Notes under the pieces: generated by a model
The model's database searches: none
Seen by the model: only the letters and a program-made list of their open reading frames with translations
Told to the model about the DNA's origin: nothing
Position numbers and translations under genes: made by a program
DNA from: Rhodospirillaceae bacterium
GTDB lineage: Bacteria > Pseudomonadota > Alphaproteobacteria > UBA6615
Assembly (NCBI GenBank): GCA_018667335.1
Contig: JABIVD010000005.1
Coordinates: forward strand, 1 to 51,015
Reading direction: 5' to 3'
Length of the DNA: 51,015 nt
Part shown: positions 37,981-46,012 of the stretch, piece after piece
How positions within the stretch are numbered: the stretch's first letter is position 1
Layout of the letters: every line of letters begins with the position of its first letter

Positions 37981-38274
37981 ATGGCCAAGGCGTATTGGAT
38001 TGCGGCGTATCGGGAGATACACGACCCGGCGAAACTCGCGGCGTATCTCGAACTCGCGGGTCCGGCGATCGTCGCCGGCGGTGGAAGGTTTCTTGCCCGC
38101 GGCCCTGCCGCAAAAGTCTATGAGGCGGGGATTCCCGAGCGCACGACGCTCATCGAGTTTGAATCCCTGGATGCGGCGGTCGCGGTGCATGACAGCGCGG
38201 CCTATCAGGAAGCGCTGAAGCTTCTCGGCGACGGCGTGACACGCGATCTGCGGTTCGCGGAGGGGCTCGATTAG
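37981..38274 (+). CDS. DUF1330 family protein
   Basis: A 97-residue dimeric alpha-beta barrel protein: MAKAYWIAAYREIHDPAKLA, then GGRFLARGPAAKVYEAG and RTTLIEFESLDAAVAVHDS, the DUF1330 pattern. Function unknown; the family is related to small barrel oxygenases. ATG after GGGGGAAACC. Preceded by a terminator, so it is probably transcribed on its own. Its stop lies in the loop of a strong hairpin. Confidence 0.88.
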   Translation: MAKAYWIAAYREIHDPAKLAAYLELAGPAIVAGGGRFLARGPAAKVYEAGIPERTTLIEFESLDAAVAVHDSAAYQEALKLLGDGVTRDLRFAEGLD

Positions 38275-38282
38275 CCCCTCCG
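38258..38282. terminator. strong hairpin at the end of the DUF1330 gene
   Basis: CGGAGGGGCT (38258-38267), 5-nt loop, AGCCCCTCCG (38273-38282): a perfect 10-bp stem overlapping the TAG stop, but without a T-run on either strand. Terminator-like or mRNA-stabilising. Confidence 0.5.
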
Positions 38283-38301
38283 AACCTCGAAATACAGCCG
38301 G

Positions 38302-38634
38302 CTAGAAAATATCGTAAGGGTGCCAGCCCTCGCGGTGCTCGATCTCGATCACCCAAAGATCGGGATCACGCGCGACCGCGCGATCTATATAGGCGTCGGC
38401 TTCAGGCTCGGGGATCGCGGCTCCGTCCAGCGCCGGGAACCAGGTCAGTTGGCCGTCCAGGTCTCGCGTCTGGGTGAGGATCCGGCAGCCCCTGTCGAGC
38501 TGATTGAGCTTCAGGATCACCGTGCCCGACTGACGCTCGCCCTTGCGCACGAGCGCGATGGGAACACTCTCGTCAGAGGCCCGGCGCAGACCGGCACTGA
38601 CCCATAGGTCCGTCGGCAGCCGGTTATCGCTCAA
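38302..38634 (-). CDS. DUF1491 family protein
   Basis: A 110-residue protein with the DUF1491 pattern: LPTDLWVSAGLRRASDESVP near the start, a GTVILKLNQLD strand and a terminal RDPDLWVIEIEHREGWHPY. The family is of unknown function and largely confined to alphaproteobacteria. Start ATG 38634. Same strand as purB, with a convergent DUF1330 gene on its 3' side. Confidence 0.85.
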   Translation of the reverse strand: MSDNRLPTDLWVSAGLRRASDESVPIALVRKGERQSGTVILKLNQLDRGCRILTQTRDLDGQLTWFPALDGAAIPEPEADAYIDRAVARDPDLWVIEIEHREGWHPYDIF

Positions 38635-38669
38635 GGCTGGGCTCCGATCCGCATAGGATCAGGCGCGGT

Positions 38670-39983
38670 TCAGGCCGCGCCGAACACGCGGGTGAAGATC
38701 GTGTCCACATGCTTGGTGTGATAGCCGAGGTCGAAACTCTCGGCGAGGTCGTCGTCGGAAATGAGCTTGCTCACCTCCTCGTCGCCCTGGAGAAATGACA
38801 GGAACGCACCTTCGCGCTCTGCCTCCGGCAATCCCCAGACCTTCATCGCGTTGCGCTGTACCGCCTGGTAGGAATTCTCCCGGCTCATGCCGGCCTGGGT
38901 GAGGGCGAGGAGGACCCGCTGGGAGTGGATGAGCCCGCCGAGCTTCTCCATGTTGGCCGTCATGGTCTCGGGGTAGACCAGCAGCTTTTCGACCACGCCG
39001 GTCAGGCGCACCAGCGCAAAGTCCAATGTGACCGTCGCGTCGGGGCCGATCATCCGTTCGACTGAAGAATGCGAGATATCGCGTTCGTGCCACAGGGCTA
39101 TATTTTCCATCGCCGGCACGACCGCCGCACGGACCACCCGGGCAAGGCCCGTCAGGTTCTCCGTCAGGATCGGATTGCGTTTGTGGGGCATCGCGCTGGA
39201 GCCCTTCTGGCCCGCCGCGAAAAATTCCTCTGCCTCGCGTACTTCCGTGCGCTGGAGGTGCCGGACCTCGACCGAAAGCCGCTCCACGGCACCTGCAACC
39301 ACGCCGAGCACGGCGAAGAACATCGCGTGCCGGTCGCGCGGGATGACTTGCGTCGAGACTGGCTCCGACGACAGGCCCATTTTCTTGGCGACATGAACTT
39401 CGACCGACGGGTCGATGTTGGCGAATGTCCCGACCGCGCCAGAGATCGCGCAGGTGGCGATTTCCGCGCGGGCTGCGACCAGCCGTTCCCGGCAACGCGC
39501 GAACTCTGCGTAGTGGCCGGCCAGTTTGACGCCGAAGGTTGTGGGCTCCGCATGAATGCCGTGGCTGCGGCCAATGCAGACATCGTCTTTGTGTTCGCGC
39601 GCACGTTTCTCCAGTGCGGCGAGCAGCCCGTCGAGGTCGGCCAGCAGGAGATCGGCGGCCTGGGTGAGTTGCACGGAGAGGCAGGTGTCGAGCACGTCGG
39701 ACGACGTCATCCCCTGATGCACGAAGCGCGCGTCATCGCCCACATGCTCGGCCAGGTTCGTCAGGAATGCGATGACGTCATGGTGGGTCTCGCGCTCGAT
39801 CTCGTCGATCCGGTCGATTTCCCAGGCGCCCTTGTCCCACACCGTTTTGGCGGCAGATTCGGGAATCACGCCGAGCGCGGCCTGGGCATCACAGGCATGC
39901 GCCTCTATTTCGAACCATATCCGGAACTTGTTCTCCGGTTCCCAGATATCGGTCATTGCGGGGCGGCTGTAGCGGGGGATCAT
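38670..39983 (-). CDS. purB: adenylosuccinate lyase
   Basis: A 437-residue fumarase-superfamily lyase acting twice in purine synthesis (SAICAR and adenylosuccinate). Seen: MIPRYSRPAMTDIWEPENKF start (split here), GMTSSDVLDTCLSVQL, GRSHGIHAEPTTFG, and the signature SSAMPHKRNPILTEN with the catalytic serine. ATG 39983 chosen; the frame stays open upstream but only this start matches the family. It is 11 kb from the purC-L operon. The gene upstream region is nearly empty. Confidence 0.96.
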   Translation of the reverse strand: MIPRYSRPAMTDIWEPENKFRIWFEIEAHACDAQAALGVIPESAAKTVWDKGAWEIDRIDEIERETHHDVIAFLTNLAEHVGDDARFVHQGMTSSDVLDTCLSVQLTQAADLLLADLDGLLAALEKRAREHKDDVCIGRSHGIHAEPTTFGVKLAGHYAEFARCRERLVAARAEIATCAISGAVGTFANIDPSVEVHVAKKMGLSSEPVSTQVIPRDRHAMFFAVLGVVAGAVERLSVEVRHLQRTEVREAEEFFAAGQKGSSAMPHKRNPILTENLTGLARVVRAAVVPAMENIALWHERDISHSSVERMIGPDATVTLDFALVRLTGVVEKLLVYPETMTANMEKLGGLIHSQRVLLALTQAGMSRENSYQAVQRNAMKVWGLPEAEREGAFLSFLQGDEEVSKLISDDDLAESFDLGYHTKHVDTIFTRVFGAA

Positions 39984-40142
39984 TTGTGTCGGCTTTCGCT
40001 TTGCGGGACGTTCGGACGGCGACCTAACTCTGTCAGCGAGTGATACCTCGGCAAGGCGAGTCGGGGATTGTGGACGGCTATTACAGGCGATCGGCGGAAC
40101 CGGCACAAAACCGGCATCACACAGGAGTACCGTTAATACATT

Positions 40143-40158
40143 TTAACGAAGCTTTAAC
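40143..40158 (+). promoter_or_regulatory. CtrA-type box TTAA-N7-TTAAC
   Basis: TTAA CGAAGCT TTAAC matches the full CtrA consensus exactly (7-nt spacer), with a second TTAA just upstream (40133-40136). CtrA is the cell-cycle/motility regulator of alphaproteobacteria. It lies 46 bp upstream of a short ORF. Confidence 0.5.
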
Positions 40159-40203
40159 GGGTCGCGGGCGATGCTATCGCACACGCATGAGGCGAGAAAC
40201 ACG

Positions 40204-40326
40204 ATGTCTGTGACCTACCCAGGAACGATCCCGGCGCGCCGGACGATATTTAAAAGGCAGAGCCGCTGGCCTGGTCTCGTGCGTCGGCTGATTGTGCTTT
40301 GCTTGGTGATGATCGCCACTGCCTAA
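40204..40326 (+). CDS. possible 40-residue small protein
   Basis: ATG to TAA, 40 residues: MSVTYPGTIPARRTIFKRQ, a basic middle, then the hydrophobic LIVLCLVMIATA end, which could be a membrane-inserting tail. It lies downstream of a CtrA-type box, with a weak GAGG upstream. Coding nature is not proven; too short for statistical support. Confidence 0.3.
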   Translation: MSVTYPGTIPARRTIFKRQSRWPGLVRRLIVLCLVMIATA

Positions 40327-40343
40327 GGCGCGTTCCGGTTCGT

Positions 40344-41024
40344 TCAGATAAGCCCCAGCGCGCGCATGCTGGCGTGCCGTCCCCGCGCGATAATGACGTG
40401 ATCATGCAAAGCCACGCCAAGGCTTTGTCCCGCCGCCTCGACGGCCCGGGTGATCTCGATGTCGGCATCGCTCGGCGTCGGGTCGCCCGATGGATGGTTG
40501 TGGACCATCACAAGCGCGCTGGCATTGAGTTCGAGTGCCCGTTTGATGACTTCACGTGGATAGACGGACGTCTGATCGACCGTGCCGGCGCTTTGTTGTT
40601 CAGCGGTGATCAAACCGTTTTTGCGGTCCAGAAACAGAACATGAAAGCTCTCGCGCGACAGGTGCCCGATGGCCGCGCGGCAATAAGCCAGAACCTTGTC
40701 CCAGGAATCGAGAATATGGCGTTCCTGCAAGTCCTCGCGGGCCTGGCGAATGCCGGCCTGATGCACGGTCTTGACCAGTCCGGCGACGCCCGGCCCGGCA
40801 CCCTCCACCTGGATGATGTCAGCGCGATCGGCGGCCAGCACGCTGGCCAGGCTGCCGAAGCGCTCGATCAAACGTTTGGCCAGTGGTTTGGTGTCGCGGC
40901 GGGGTATGGCGCTGAACAGGATGAGTTCGAGGAGCTCATAGTCCGGCATCGACGCGCCGTCGTCGGCGGCAAACCGCTCGCGCAGCCGGCTGCGGTGGTC
41001 TTGCTGATTATCGGGCGCGGCCAT
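40344..41024 (-). CDS. radC: RadC/JAB-domain protein
   Basis: A 226-residue protein. N-terminal helix-hairpin-helix region (DYELLELILFSAIPRRDTK), C-terminal JAB/MPN metalloprotease-like domain with the zinc motif HNHPSGDPTPSDAD. Despite the name, a role in DNA repair is doubtful; the MPN motif suggests peptidase-like chemistry. ATG 41024; 13 bp after map on the same strand, probably sfsA-map-radC transcript. Confidence 0.93.
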   Translation of the reverse strand: MAAPDNQQDHRSRLRERFAADDGASMPDYELLELILFSAIPRRDTKPLAKRLIERFGSLASVLAADRADIIQVEGAGPGVAGLVKTVHQAGIRQAREDLQERHILDSWDKVLAYCRAAIGHLSRESFHVLFLDRKNGLITAEQQSAGTVDQTSVYPREVIKRALELNASALVMVHNHPSGDPTPSDADIEITRAVEAAGQSLGVALHDHVIIARGRHASMRALGLI

Positions 41025-41037
41025 GGGTCCGTCGGCG

Positions 41038-41856
41038 TCAGTCGTAGGGCGGTTTGTCCCAGCCCTTGGGCGAGTGGGTGAAAATCTCGCAACCGTCGGC
41101 GGTGACGCCAATCGAATGCTCGAACTGCGCCGACAGAGAGCGATCCTTGGTCACGGCGGTCCAGCCGTCGCCCAGAATTTTCACGTCAAACCGGCCGACA
41201 TTGACCATCGGCTCGATCGTGAAGAACATGCCTTCACGCAATTCGGGGCCGGTGCCGGGCTGGCCGAAATGCAGGATCGACGGGGCGTCGTGGAACACCT
41301 GCCCGAGCCCGTGCCCGCAGAAATCGCGGACCACGGAGAAGCGCTCCGCCTCGACAAACACCTGGATCGCGTGGCCAATATCACCAACTGTGGCGCCCGG
41401 ACGGACGACATTGATCCCTTCCCACAAAGCCTGATGGGTGATCTCGACCAGCCTTTCGGCGAGCCGCTTGACCTTGCCGACGTTGTACATCCGGCTCGTG
41501 TCGCCATGCCAGCCATCGAGAATGACCGTGACGTCGATGTTGACGATGTCGCCATCGCCAAGCCGTTTGTCTCCGGGTATGCCGTGACAGACGACGTGAT
41601 TCACCGACGTGCAGATTGATTTCGGGAAGCCGCGGTAGCCGAGCGGGGCAGGGACCGCGCCATGGTCGAGAATGAATTCGTGGCAAATACGGTCGAGTTC
41701 TTCGGTCGAGACGCCGGGCACCACATGTGGTGTCACATGGTCCAGTGTCTCGGCGGCAAGTTTTCCGGCCTGGCGCATGCCTTCAAAGGCATCTGCGTCG
41801 TGAATGCGAATGCGGCGCGCTTCGGAATCGAGGGAGGCGGATTGCGTGTCGTTCAT
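41038..41856 (-). CDS. map: methionine aminopeptidase, type I
   Basis: Removes the initiator methionine from nascent proteins. The 272-residue enzyme shows the catalytic and dinuclear-metal residues: YRGFPKSICTSVNHVVCHGIP split around SVNHVVCHG, DGWHGDTSRMY, GHGLGQVFHDAP, TIEPMV and QFEHSIGVT. An N-terminal extension of about 15 residues precedes the catalytic domain. 33 bp after sfsA. Confidence 0.97.
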   Translation of the reverse strand: MNDTQSASLDSEARRIRIHDADAFEGMRQAGKLAAETLDHVTPHVVPGVSTEELDRICHEFILDHGAVPAPLGYRGFPKSICTSVNHVVCHGIPGDKRLGDGDIVNIDVTVILDGWHGDTSRMYNVGKVKRLAERLVEITHQALWEGINVVRPGATVGDIGHAIQVFVEAERFSVVRDFCGHGLGQVFHDAPSILHFGQPGTGPELREGMFFTIEPMVNVGRFDVKILGDGWTAVTKDRSLSAQFEHSIGVTADGCEIFTHSPKGWDKPPYD

Positions 41857-41889
41857 CTTTGTATTCGGCTGCCAATTGGTGATTTGAAT

Positions 41890-42615
41890 TCAAATGTTGA
41901 TCGGCAACGGCCGGGTGATCTCGATGCGTTCGGGCGAAACGTCGCACGCATAGCAGATTGCCTCAACCCCCCGACGCCGGGCGTCCGCGAACGCGGCTGC
42001 ATAGTCCGGATCGATGTCGTCGGCCAGTCGAAAATTGTCGCAATCGCCACGCTGGACCACGTAGACCATGACTGCACGCGCGCCGGCTTCGACGGCATTC
42101 GCCAGCTCCCGCAGATGCTTCGTGCCGCGCTTGGTGACGCTGTCGGGGAACGCCGCCGTGTCGGATCCATCCGTCTCGTCACGCTTCAAAGTTACATTCT
42201 TGACCTCGACATAGCAGTCCGGCCGACCCGGGTTTTCGAGCAGAATATCGATGCGGGAATTCTCGCCGTAGCGCACCTCGCGGCGGCGGCTCTCATAGCC
42301 GGAGAGTTCGGCGATCCGCCCGGCCGCGATCGCCTCTTCAACCAGCGTGTTGGGCAAGGCCGTGTTGATTCCCACATGGTGTGTGCCGACCCGAATGATC
42401 TCCCACGTGTATTTGAGCTTACGATCCGGGTTGCGGGCGGGCGAAACCCAGACATCCGAGCCCGGTTCCTTGAGTCCGAGCATTGCGCCCGGATTGGGAC
42501 AATGCGCCGTTATCTCGGCCCGCACGCCGTCGCTGTCGACGATCTCGATATCGGACAGGAAGCGCTTGTAGCGCTGGGTCAGGCGGCCGGGAATGAGCGG
42601 GTCGGGGAATTCCAT
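41890..42615 (-). CDS. sfsA: SfsA family DNA/RNA nuclease-like protein
   Basis: A 241-residue SfsA protein. Seen: RFLSDIEIVDSDG OB-like N-terminal region, AHCPNPGAMLGL, and the PD-(D/E)xK-type core IDILLENP..DCYVEVKNVTL with EVKNV, then FPDSVTKRGTKHLRELA. Originally linked to maltose gene regulation in Escherichia coli; a nuclease fold is family knowledge. First gene of the sfsA-map-radC set. Confidence 0.94.
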   Translation of the reverse strand: MEFPDPLIPGRLTQRYKRFLSDIEIVDSDGVRAEITAHCPNPGAMLGLKEPGSDVWVSPARNPDRKLKYTWEIIRVGTHHVGINTALPNTLVEEAIAAGRIAELSGYESRRREVRYGENSRIDILLENPGRPDCYVEVKNVTLKRDETDGSDTAAFPDSVTKRGTKHLRELANAVEAGARAVMVYVVQRGDCDNFRLADDIDPDYAAAFADARRRGVEAICYACDVSPERIEITRPLPINI

Positions 42616-42730
42616 GATGCCGGGAAACTATGAAGACGGAATGCGATGATCAAGACATCCTGTGTTTTGACTGTCATTCGGGTGCATGATAGGGCGACGG
42701 ATTGGTTCAGTTCAGTATGGAACAACGCGC

Positions 42731-43042
42731 ATGAAACCTGTTCTGCTTTTGATGTTCGTCCTCGCGCTCGCGGCGTGCAGCGGCACGGGCGCTGCCTGGG
42801 TCAAGGAGGGCGCCGGCAAGGATCAGGTGCGCGCCGATCAGGCGGCCTGCCGCACCCAGGCGGAAGGCGCGATCGGGCGCAACGAGAGCTTCACCCGCGA
42901 TATCCGCAACTCCACGAGCGGCGGCCGGGAAGACACGCGCGCGATCGTCTCGGAGTCCCGAGACCGGCGTGCGGCCCAATCCTTTGAGAGGTTATTCGAT
43001 CGTTGCATGGCGGCGCGCGGTTACGTGCACCCGAAAACCTGA
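42731..43042 (+). CDS. small lipoprotein of unknown function
   Basis: A 103-residue protein with a lipoprotein signal: MKPVLLLMFVLALAACSG, lipobox LAAC with C17 or C18 as the lipidation site, then a charged domain with two cysteines (AACRTQAEG and LFDRCMAARGY) that may form a disulfide. ATG 42731 is 15 codons inside a longer open frame; only this start gives a signal peptide. Outer-membrane-anchored, periplasmic by inference. Confidence 0.72.
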   Translation: MKPVLLLMFVLALAACSGTGAAWVKEGAGKDQVRADQAACRTQAEGAIGRNESFTRDIRNSTSGGREDTRAIVSESRDRRAAQSFERLFDRCMAARGYVHPKT

Positions 43043-43082
43043 GTACGCGAAACAGACACCAGCACATAGGTAGCAAGAGAAT

Positions 43083-43865
43083 ATGAGCGACCCCAAACGC
43101 GTGACCGCAGCGGTACTGATCATCGGTAACGAGATCCTCTCGGGCCGGACCAAGGACGCCAATCTGCCCTTTCTGGGGACCGAGCTGAATCTCATGGGCA
43201 TTCAGATGCGCGAGGCACGCGTGGTGGCAGACATCGAAGAAGAAGTCATCGACGCGGTGAACACGCTGCGTGCCAAATATGATTATGTGTTCACGACGGG
43301 CGGCATCGGGCCGACCCATGACGACATCACCTCGGCCTGCGTCGCCAAGGCGTTCGGCCAGAAGCTTATCCGCCATCCCGAGGCCGAACGTATCCTGCGT
43401 GCGCGCATGACCGAGATGGGGGTCGAGGCGACCGAGGCCCGGTTGAAGATGGCCGAGACGCCGGAATTTGCCGAGCTGGTCGACAACCCGGTCAGTGGGG
43501 CACCGGGTTTTCGGGTCGAGAATGTCTATGTCATGGCGGGAATTCCGCGGATCATGCAGGCGATGTTCGAAGGTGCGAAGGGCCAGCTCAAGGGCGGTGT
43601 GACCCTGCAGTCCGTGACCGTTGGCAGCTACGTGCCGGAGGGTGCCATCGCCACCGAGTTGGGCCTCTTGCAGGACGCCTATCCCGATCTCGATATCGGC
43701 AGCTATCCGTTCTTCTTCGACGGCAAGCCGGGCACCAACCTCGTGTTGCGCGGGCCCGATCAGGCGCGGCTCGATGAGGCGGCTGGCCGGTTGGGGGATT
43801 TGATCCGGAACCTCGGGCAGCAGCCGATCGAGGGTGGGGTCGAGGTTCCCAAGTCCACGGACTAG
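43083..43865 (+). CDS. CinA-type molybdopterin-binding domain protein
   Basis: A 260-residue protein with the MoCF/CinA N-terminal domain: VLIIGNEILSGRTKDANL, TGGIGPTHDDITSA and NPVSGAPGFRVENVYVMAG. It lacks the C-terminal CinA deamidase domain, as in the short alphaproteobacterial form. Possible roles include nucleotide (NMN/ADP-ribose) hydrolysis or competence-related functions; not determinable. Upstream AGAGAAT. Confidence 0.9.
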   Translation: MSDPKRVTAAVLIIGNEILSGRTKDANLPFLGTELNLMGIQMREARVVADIEEEVIDAVNTLRAKYDYVFTTGGIGPTHDDITSACVAKAFGQKLIRHPEAERILRARMTEMGVEATEARLKMAETPEFAELVDNPVSGAPGFRVENVYVMAGIPRIMQAMFEGAKGQLKGGVTLQSVTVGSYVPEGAIATELGLLQDAYPDLDIGSYPFFFDGKPGTNLVLRGPDQARLDEAAGRLGDLIRNLGQQPIEGGVEVPKSTD

Positions 43866-44008
43866 GCGCGGGTCGATCTGGCCCGGCAAATTCATGCCGG
43901 TGATCTGGTGCGTGTGCGCTTGGCGCTATGGGGCGGTCCGCATACACTTTGGGGTGAATTGCCAATCAACGGCATGAAGATTGGTGCCCGGTGAAAGGAC
44001 GTGGCCAT

Positions 44009-45181
44009 ATGGCTGACCGACATCTGCGTTTTGGAACGTTTCTGGCCCCGTTTCACAGCCCCGACGAGAACCCCACCCTGGCGCTCGAGCGCGACCTCGA
44101 TCTGCTCGTCCACATGGACGAACTCGGCTACGACGAGGCGTGGATCGGCGAGCATCATTCCGGCGGCTACGAGATTATCGCCTCACCCGAAGTGTTCATC
44201 GCGTTTGCCGCATCGCGCACCAAGCGCATCCGCCTGGGCACCGGGGTGTCGTCGCTCGCCTATCATCACCCGTTCATCAACGCGGACCGGATCAACCAGC
44301 TCGATCACATGACACGGGGTCGCGTGATGTTCGGGGTCGGGCCGGGCTCGCTGCCGTCAGATGCATTTGCCATGGGCTTCCACCCGAAGGAGCAGCGCCG
44401 CCGGATGAACGAGGCGATCGATGTGCTGGTCCCGCTGCTGCGCGGCGAGCGGGTCAATGCCGAGACGGATTGGTTCACACTCGTCGATGCGAAGCTGCAA
44501 TTGTCGAGCTACACCAAGCCGATGGTCGAGATGGCGGTTGCATCCCTGCGCTCGCCATCCGGTGCGCTGGCGGCGGGCAAACACGGCATCGGGCTGTTGT
44601 CGCTGGGCGGCACGAATGACGAGGCGCTGGCCTTTCATGCCGAGAACTGGCGCAAATGCGAAGAGGCGGCGGATGAACACGGACAATCTGTGGACCGCAA
44701 CAACTGGCGCATCGTGACCCTGATGCACATTGCGGAAACCCGCGAGCAGGCCGAGGCGAATGTTCAGTTCGGGATCGAGGCGTTCGCGGACTATTTCCGC
44801 CATATCGCGCCGACCCCGATCGTCCCGCAGGGGGTCACGGACCCGGTTGCGTATCTGCGTGAATCGCAAATGGCAGTGATCGGCACGCCGGACGATGCCA
44901 TCGAGCATATCGAGCGGTTGTGGCAGGGCTCGGGCGGGTTTGGCGCCTTGCTGGACCTGGCGCACGACTGGGCCGACCGGGAGCACACGTGGAAGAGCCA
45001 TGAGCTGCTGGCGCGCTATGTCATGCCGCATTTCCAGGGATCGATGGAGACCCGGCGCGAGGCCTACACCCACACCAAGAAGAGCCGCGCGCTCTATGTC
45101 GGTGCGGTCGACGACGCGATCAAAACGGAAATTCAGCGCTACGAGGATCGCAAATCAGGCAAAGCCGCCGGCGACGACTAG
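44009..45181 (+). CDS. LLM class flavin-dependent oxidoreductase
   Basis: A 390-residue bacterial-luciferase-like monooxygenase, start MADRHLRFGTFLAPFHSPDE. Seen: ELGYDEAWIGEHHSGGYE, RIRLGTGVSSLAYHHPF, NQLDHMTRGRVMFGVGPG and, near the end, SGGFGALLDLAHDWADRE. Acts with reduced flavin on an unknown substrate. ATG 44009 has AAGGACG upstream; the frame extends 6 codons to a GTG. Distinct from the luciferase-like enzyme at 14.7 kb. Confidence 0.9.
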   Translation: MADRHLRFGTFLAPFHSPDENPTLALERDLDLLVHMDELGYDEAWIGEHHSGGYEIIASPEVFIAFAASRTKRIRLGTGVSSLAYHHPFINADRINQLDHMTRGRVMFGVGPGSLPSDAFAMGFHPKEQRRRMNEAIDVLVPLLRGERVNAETDWFTLVDAKLQLSSYTKPMVEMAVASLRSPSGALAAGKHGIGLLSLGGTNDEALAFHAENWRKCEEAADEHGQSVDRNNWRIVTLMHIAETREQAEANVQFGIEAFADYFRHIAPTPIVPQGVTDPVAYLRESQMAVIGTPDDAIEHIERLWQGSGGFGALLDLAHDWADREHTWKSHELLARYVMPHFQGSMETRREAYTHTKKSRALYVGAVDDAIKTEIQRYEDRKSGKAAGDD

Positions 45182-45188
45182 GCGTGGC

Positions 45189-45365
45189 CTAGCCGGGTTG
45201 CCAGACGGCGGTCCAGAGCAGCACGCCGACGCCGCCCATCGCCATCCAGAACACCGGATTGGCCAGCGTGCCTTGTCGGTCACGCCACAGGAAATACAGC
45301 GCAGGGGCGACAATGGCGATGGCGCCGATGAGCGCAAACAGGCGGGCGAGGTCGTATCCGTCCAT
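45189..45365 (-). CDS. 58-residue two-helix membrane protein
   Basis: A small protein with two hydrophobic stretches (LARLFALIGAIAIVAPALYFLW and VFWMAMGGVGVLLWTAVW, the first about 20 residues) separated by the charged RDRQGTLANP loop. ATG 45365. No recognisable family name; similar tiny conserved membrane proteins occur in alphaproteobacteria. Convergent with the flavin oxidoreductase gene. Confidence 0.6.
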   Translation of the reverse strand: MDGYDLARLFALIGAIAIVAPALYFLWRDRQGTLANPVFWMAMGGVGVLLWTAVWQPG

Positions 45366-45385
45366 GGCTGGCTGTCCGTTGGTGT

Positions 45386-45414
45386 TTGGCAGTGCGGCGT
45401 GTGGTTCGCTACAA
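45386..45414 (+). promoter_or_regulatory. candidate promoter of tRNA-Leu
   Basis: TTGGCA (45386-45391), 17-bp spacer, CTACAA (45409-45414), placing a start about 6-10 bp before the mature tRNA. -35 match 5 of 6, -10 match moderate. Confidence 0.45.
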
Positions 45415-45426
45415 GTATAGACGGAA

Positions 45427-45513
45427 GCGGGCGTGGTGAAATTGGTAAACACAAGGGACTTAAAATCCCTCGGCCTCACGGCTTTGCCGGTTCAAGTCCG
45501 GCCGCCCGCACCA
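45427..45513 (+). tRNA. tRNA-Leu (anticodon UAA)
   Basis: 87-nt cloverleaf with encoded CCA. Acceptor GCGGGCG pairs with CGCCCGC (45503-45509); anticodon stem AGGGA/TCCCT encloses CTTAAAA with anticodon TAA; long class II variable arm; T-arm GCCGG-TTCAAGT-CCGGC (45486-45502); A discriminator then CCA. The long variable arm and UAA anticodon identify tRNA-Leu reading UUA/UUG. Not a tRNA-Sec: the anticodon is not UCA. Confidence 0.96.
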
Positions 45514-45543
45514 AATTTCCACAACTGTACCCGCATTGTGCCG

Positions 45544-45993
45544 TCAGTCCGGCCTGCGCTGCAGCAGGAAGGCCTGGACCGCGTCCTGCACCATCTCGTC
45601 GCGCTGGTTGAACACCTGGAGCTGGCGTTTCATCACGCCGCGGTCCGACTTCGACGTTTCACGCTTTTCCAGCACCTTGATGCGCACGCGGATGGTGTCG
45701 CCGGCGACAACGGGCTTGGTGAATTTCAGGCTGTCGAAGCCAAGAAAGGCGATGAGCGTGTCGTCGTAGAGATGGAGCTGGAACATCAGCCCCGCTGCGA
45801 TTGCGTAGATCAGCGGTCCGTGCGCAATGCGCGTCCCGAACTGCGTAGTCTTGCAGAACTCCTCATCGATGTGCAGCGGGTTGTAGTCGCCGGACAGCCC
45901 GGCGAAATTCACGATATCGGCCTCGGTGATGGTGCGCGCCGGGCTCTCAAGCTCGGCACCGATCTCCCATTCCTCCCAGTACATTCCCGTCAT
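45544..45993 (-). CDS. MaoC family hot-dog dehydratase
   Basis: A 149-residue (R)-specific enoyl-CoA hydratase-like protein. The catalytic Asp-His pair is in NFAGLSGDYNPLHIDEEF, followed by RIAHGPLIYAIAAGL; both are MaoC/hydratase-2 signatures. ATG 45993 after GGAGAG. It ends the acyl-CoA dehydrogenase-CoA transferase-MaoC series (19 bp after the CoA transferase), so it likely hydrates the enoyl-CoA made by the first enzyme. Confidence 0.9.
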   Translation of the reverse strand: MTGMYWEEWEIGAELESPARTITEADIVNFAGLSGDYNPLHIDEEFCKTTQFGTRIAHGPLIYAIAAGLMFQLHLYDDTLIAFLGFDSLKFTKPVVAGDTIRVRIKVLEKRETSKSDRGVMKRQLQVFNQRDEMVQDAVQAFLLQRRPD

Positions 45994-46012
45994 CGGGTCT
46001 CTCCTGTTGTGT

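Larger units (their letters stand above)
39984..40343. other. 360-bp region without a firm gene
   Basis: Between purB and radC. It should contain the purB promoter (minus strand). It also holds a perfect CtrA-type box at 40143-40158 and a possible 40-residue plus-strand ORF at 40204-40326. Nothing else was recognised. Confidence 0.6.

Noticed and set aside
45427-45513. The long-armed tRNA as tRNA-Sec
   Set aside because: The anticodon is UAA and the acceptor stem has 7 bp with a normal class II Leu arm; tRNA-Sec would need anticodon UCA and an extended acceptor stem.
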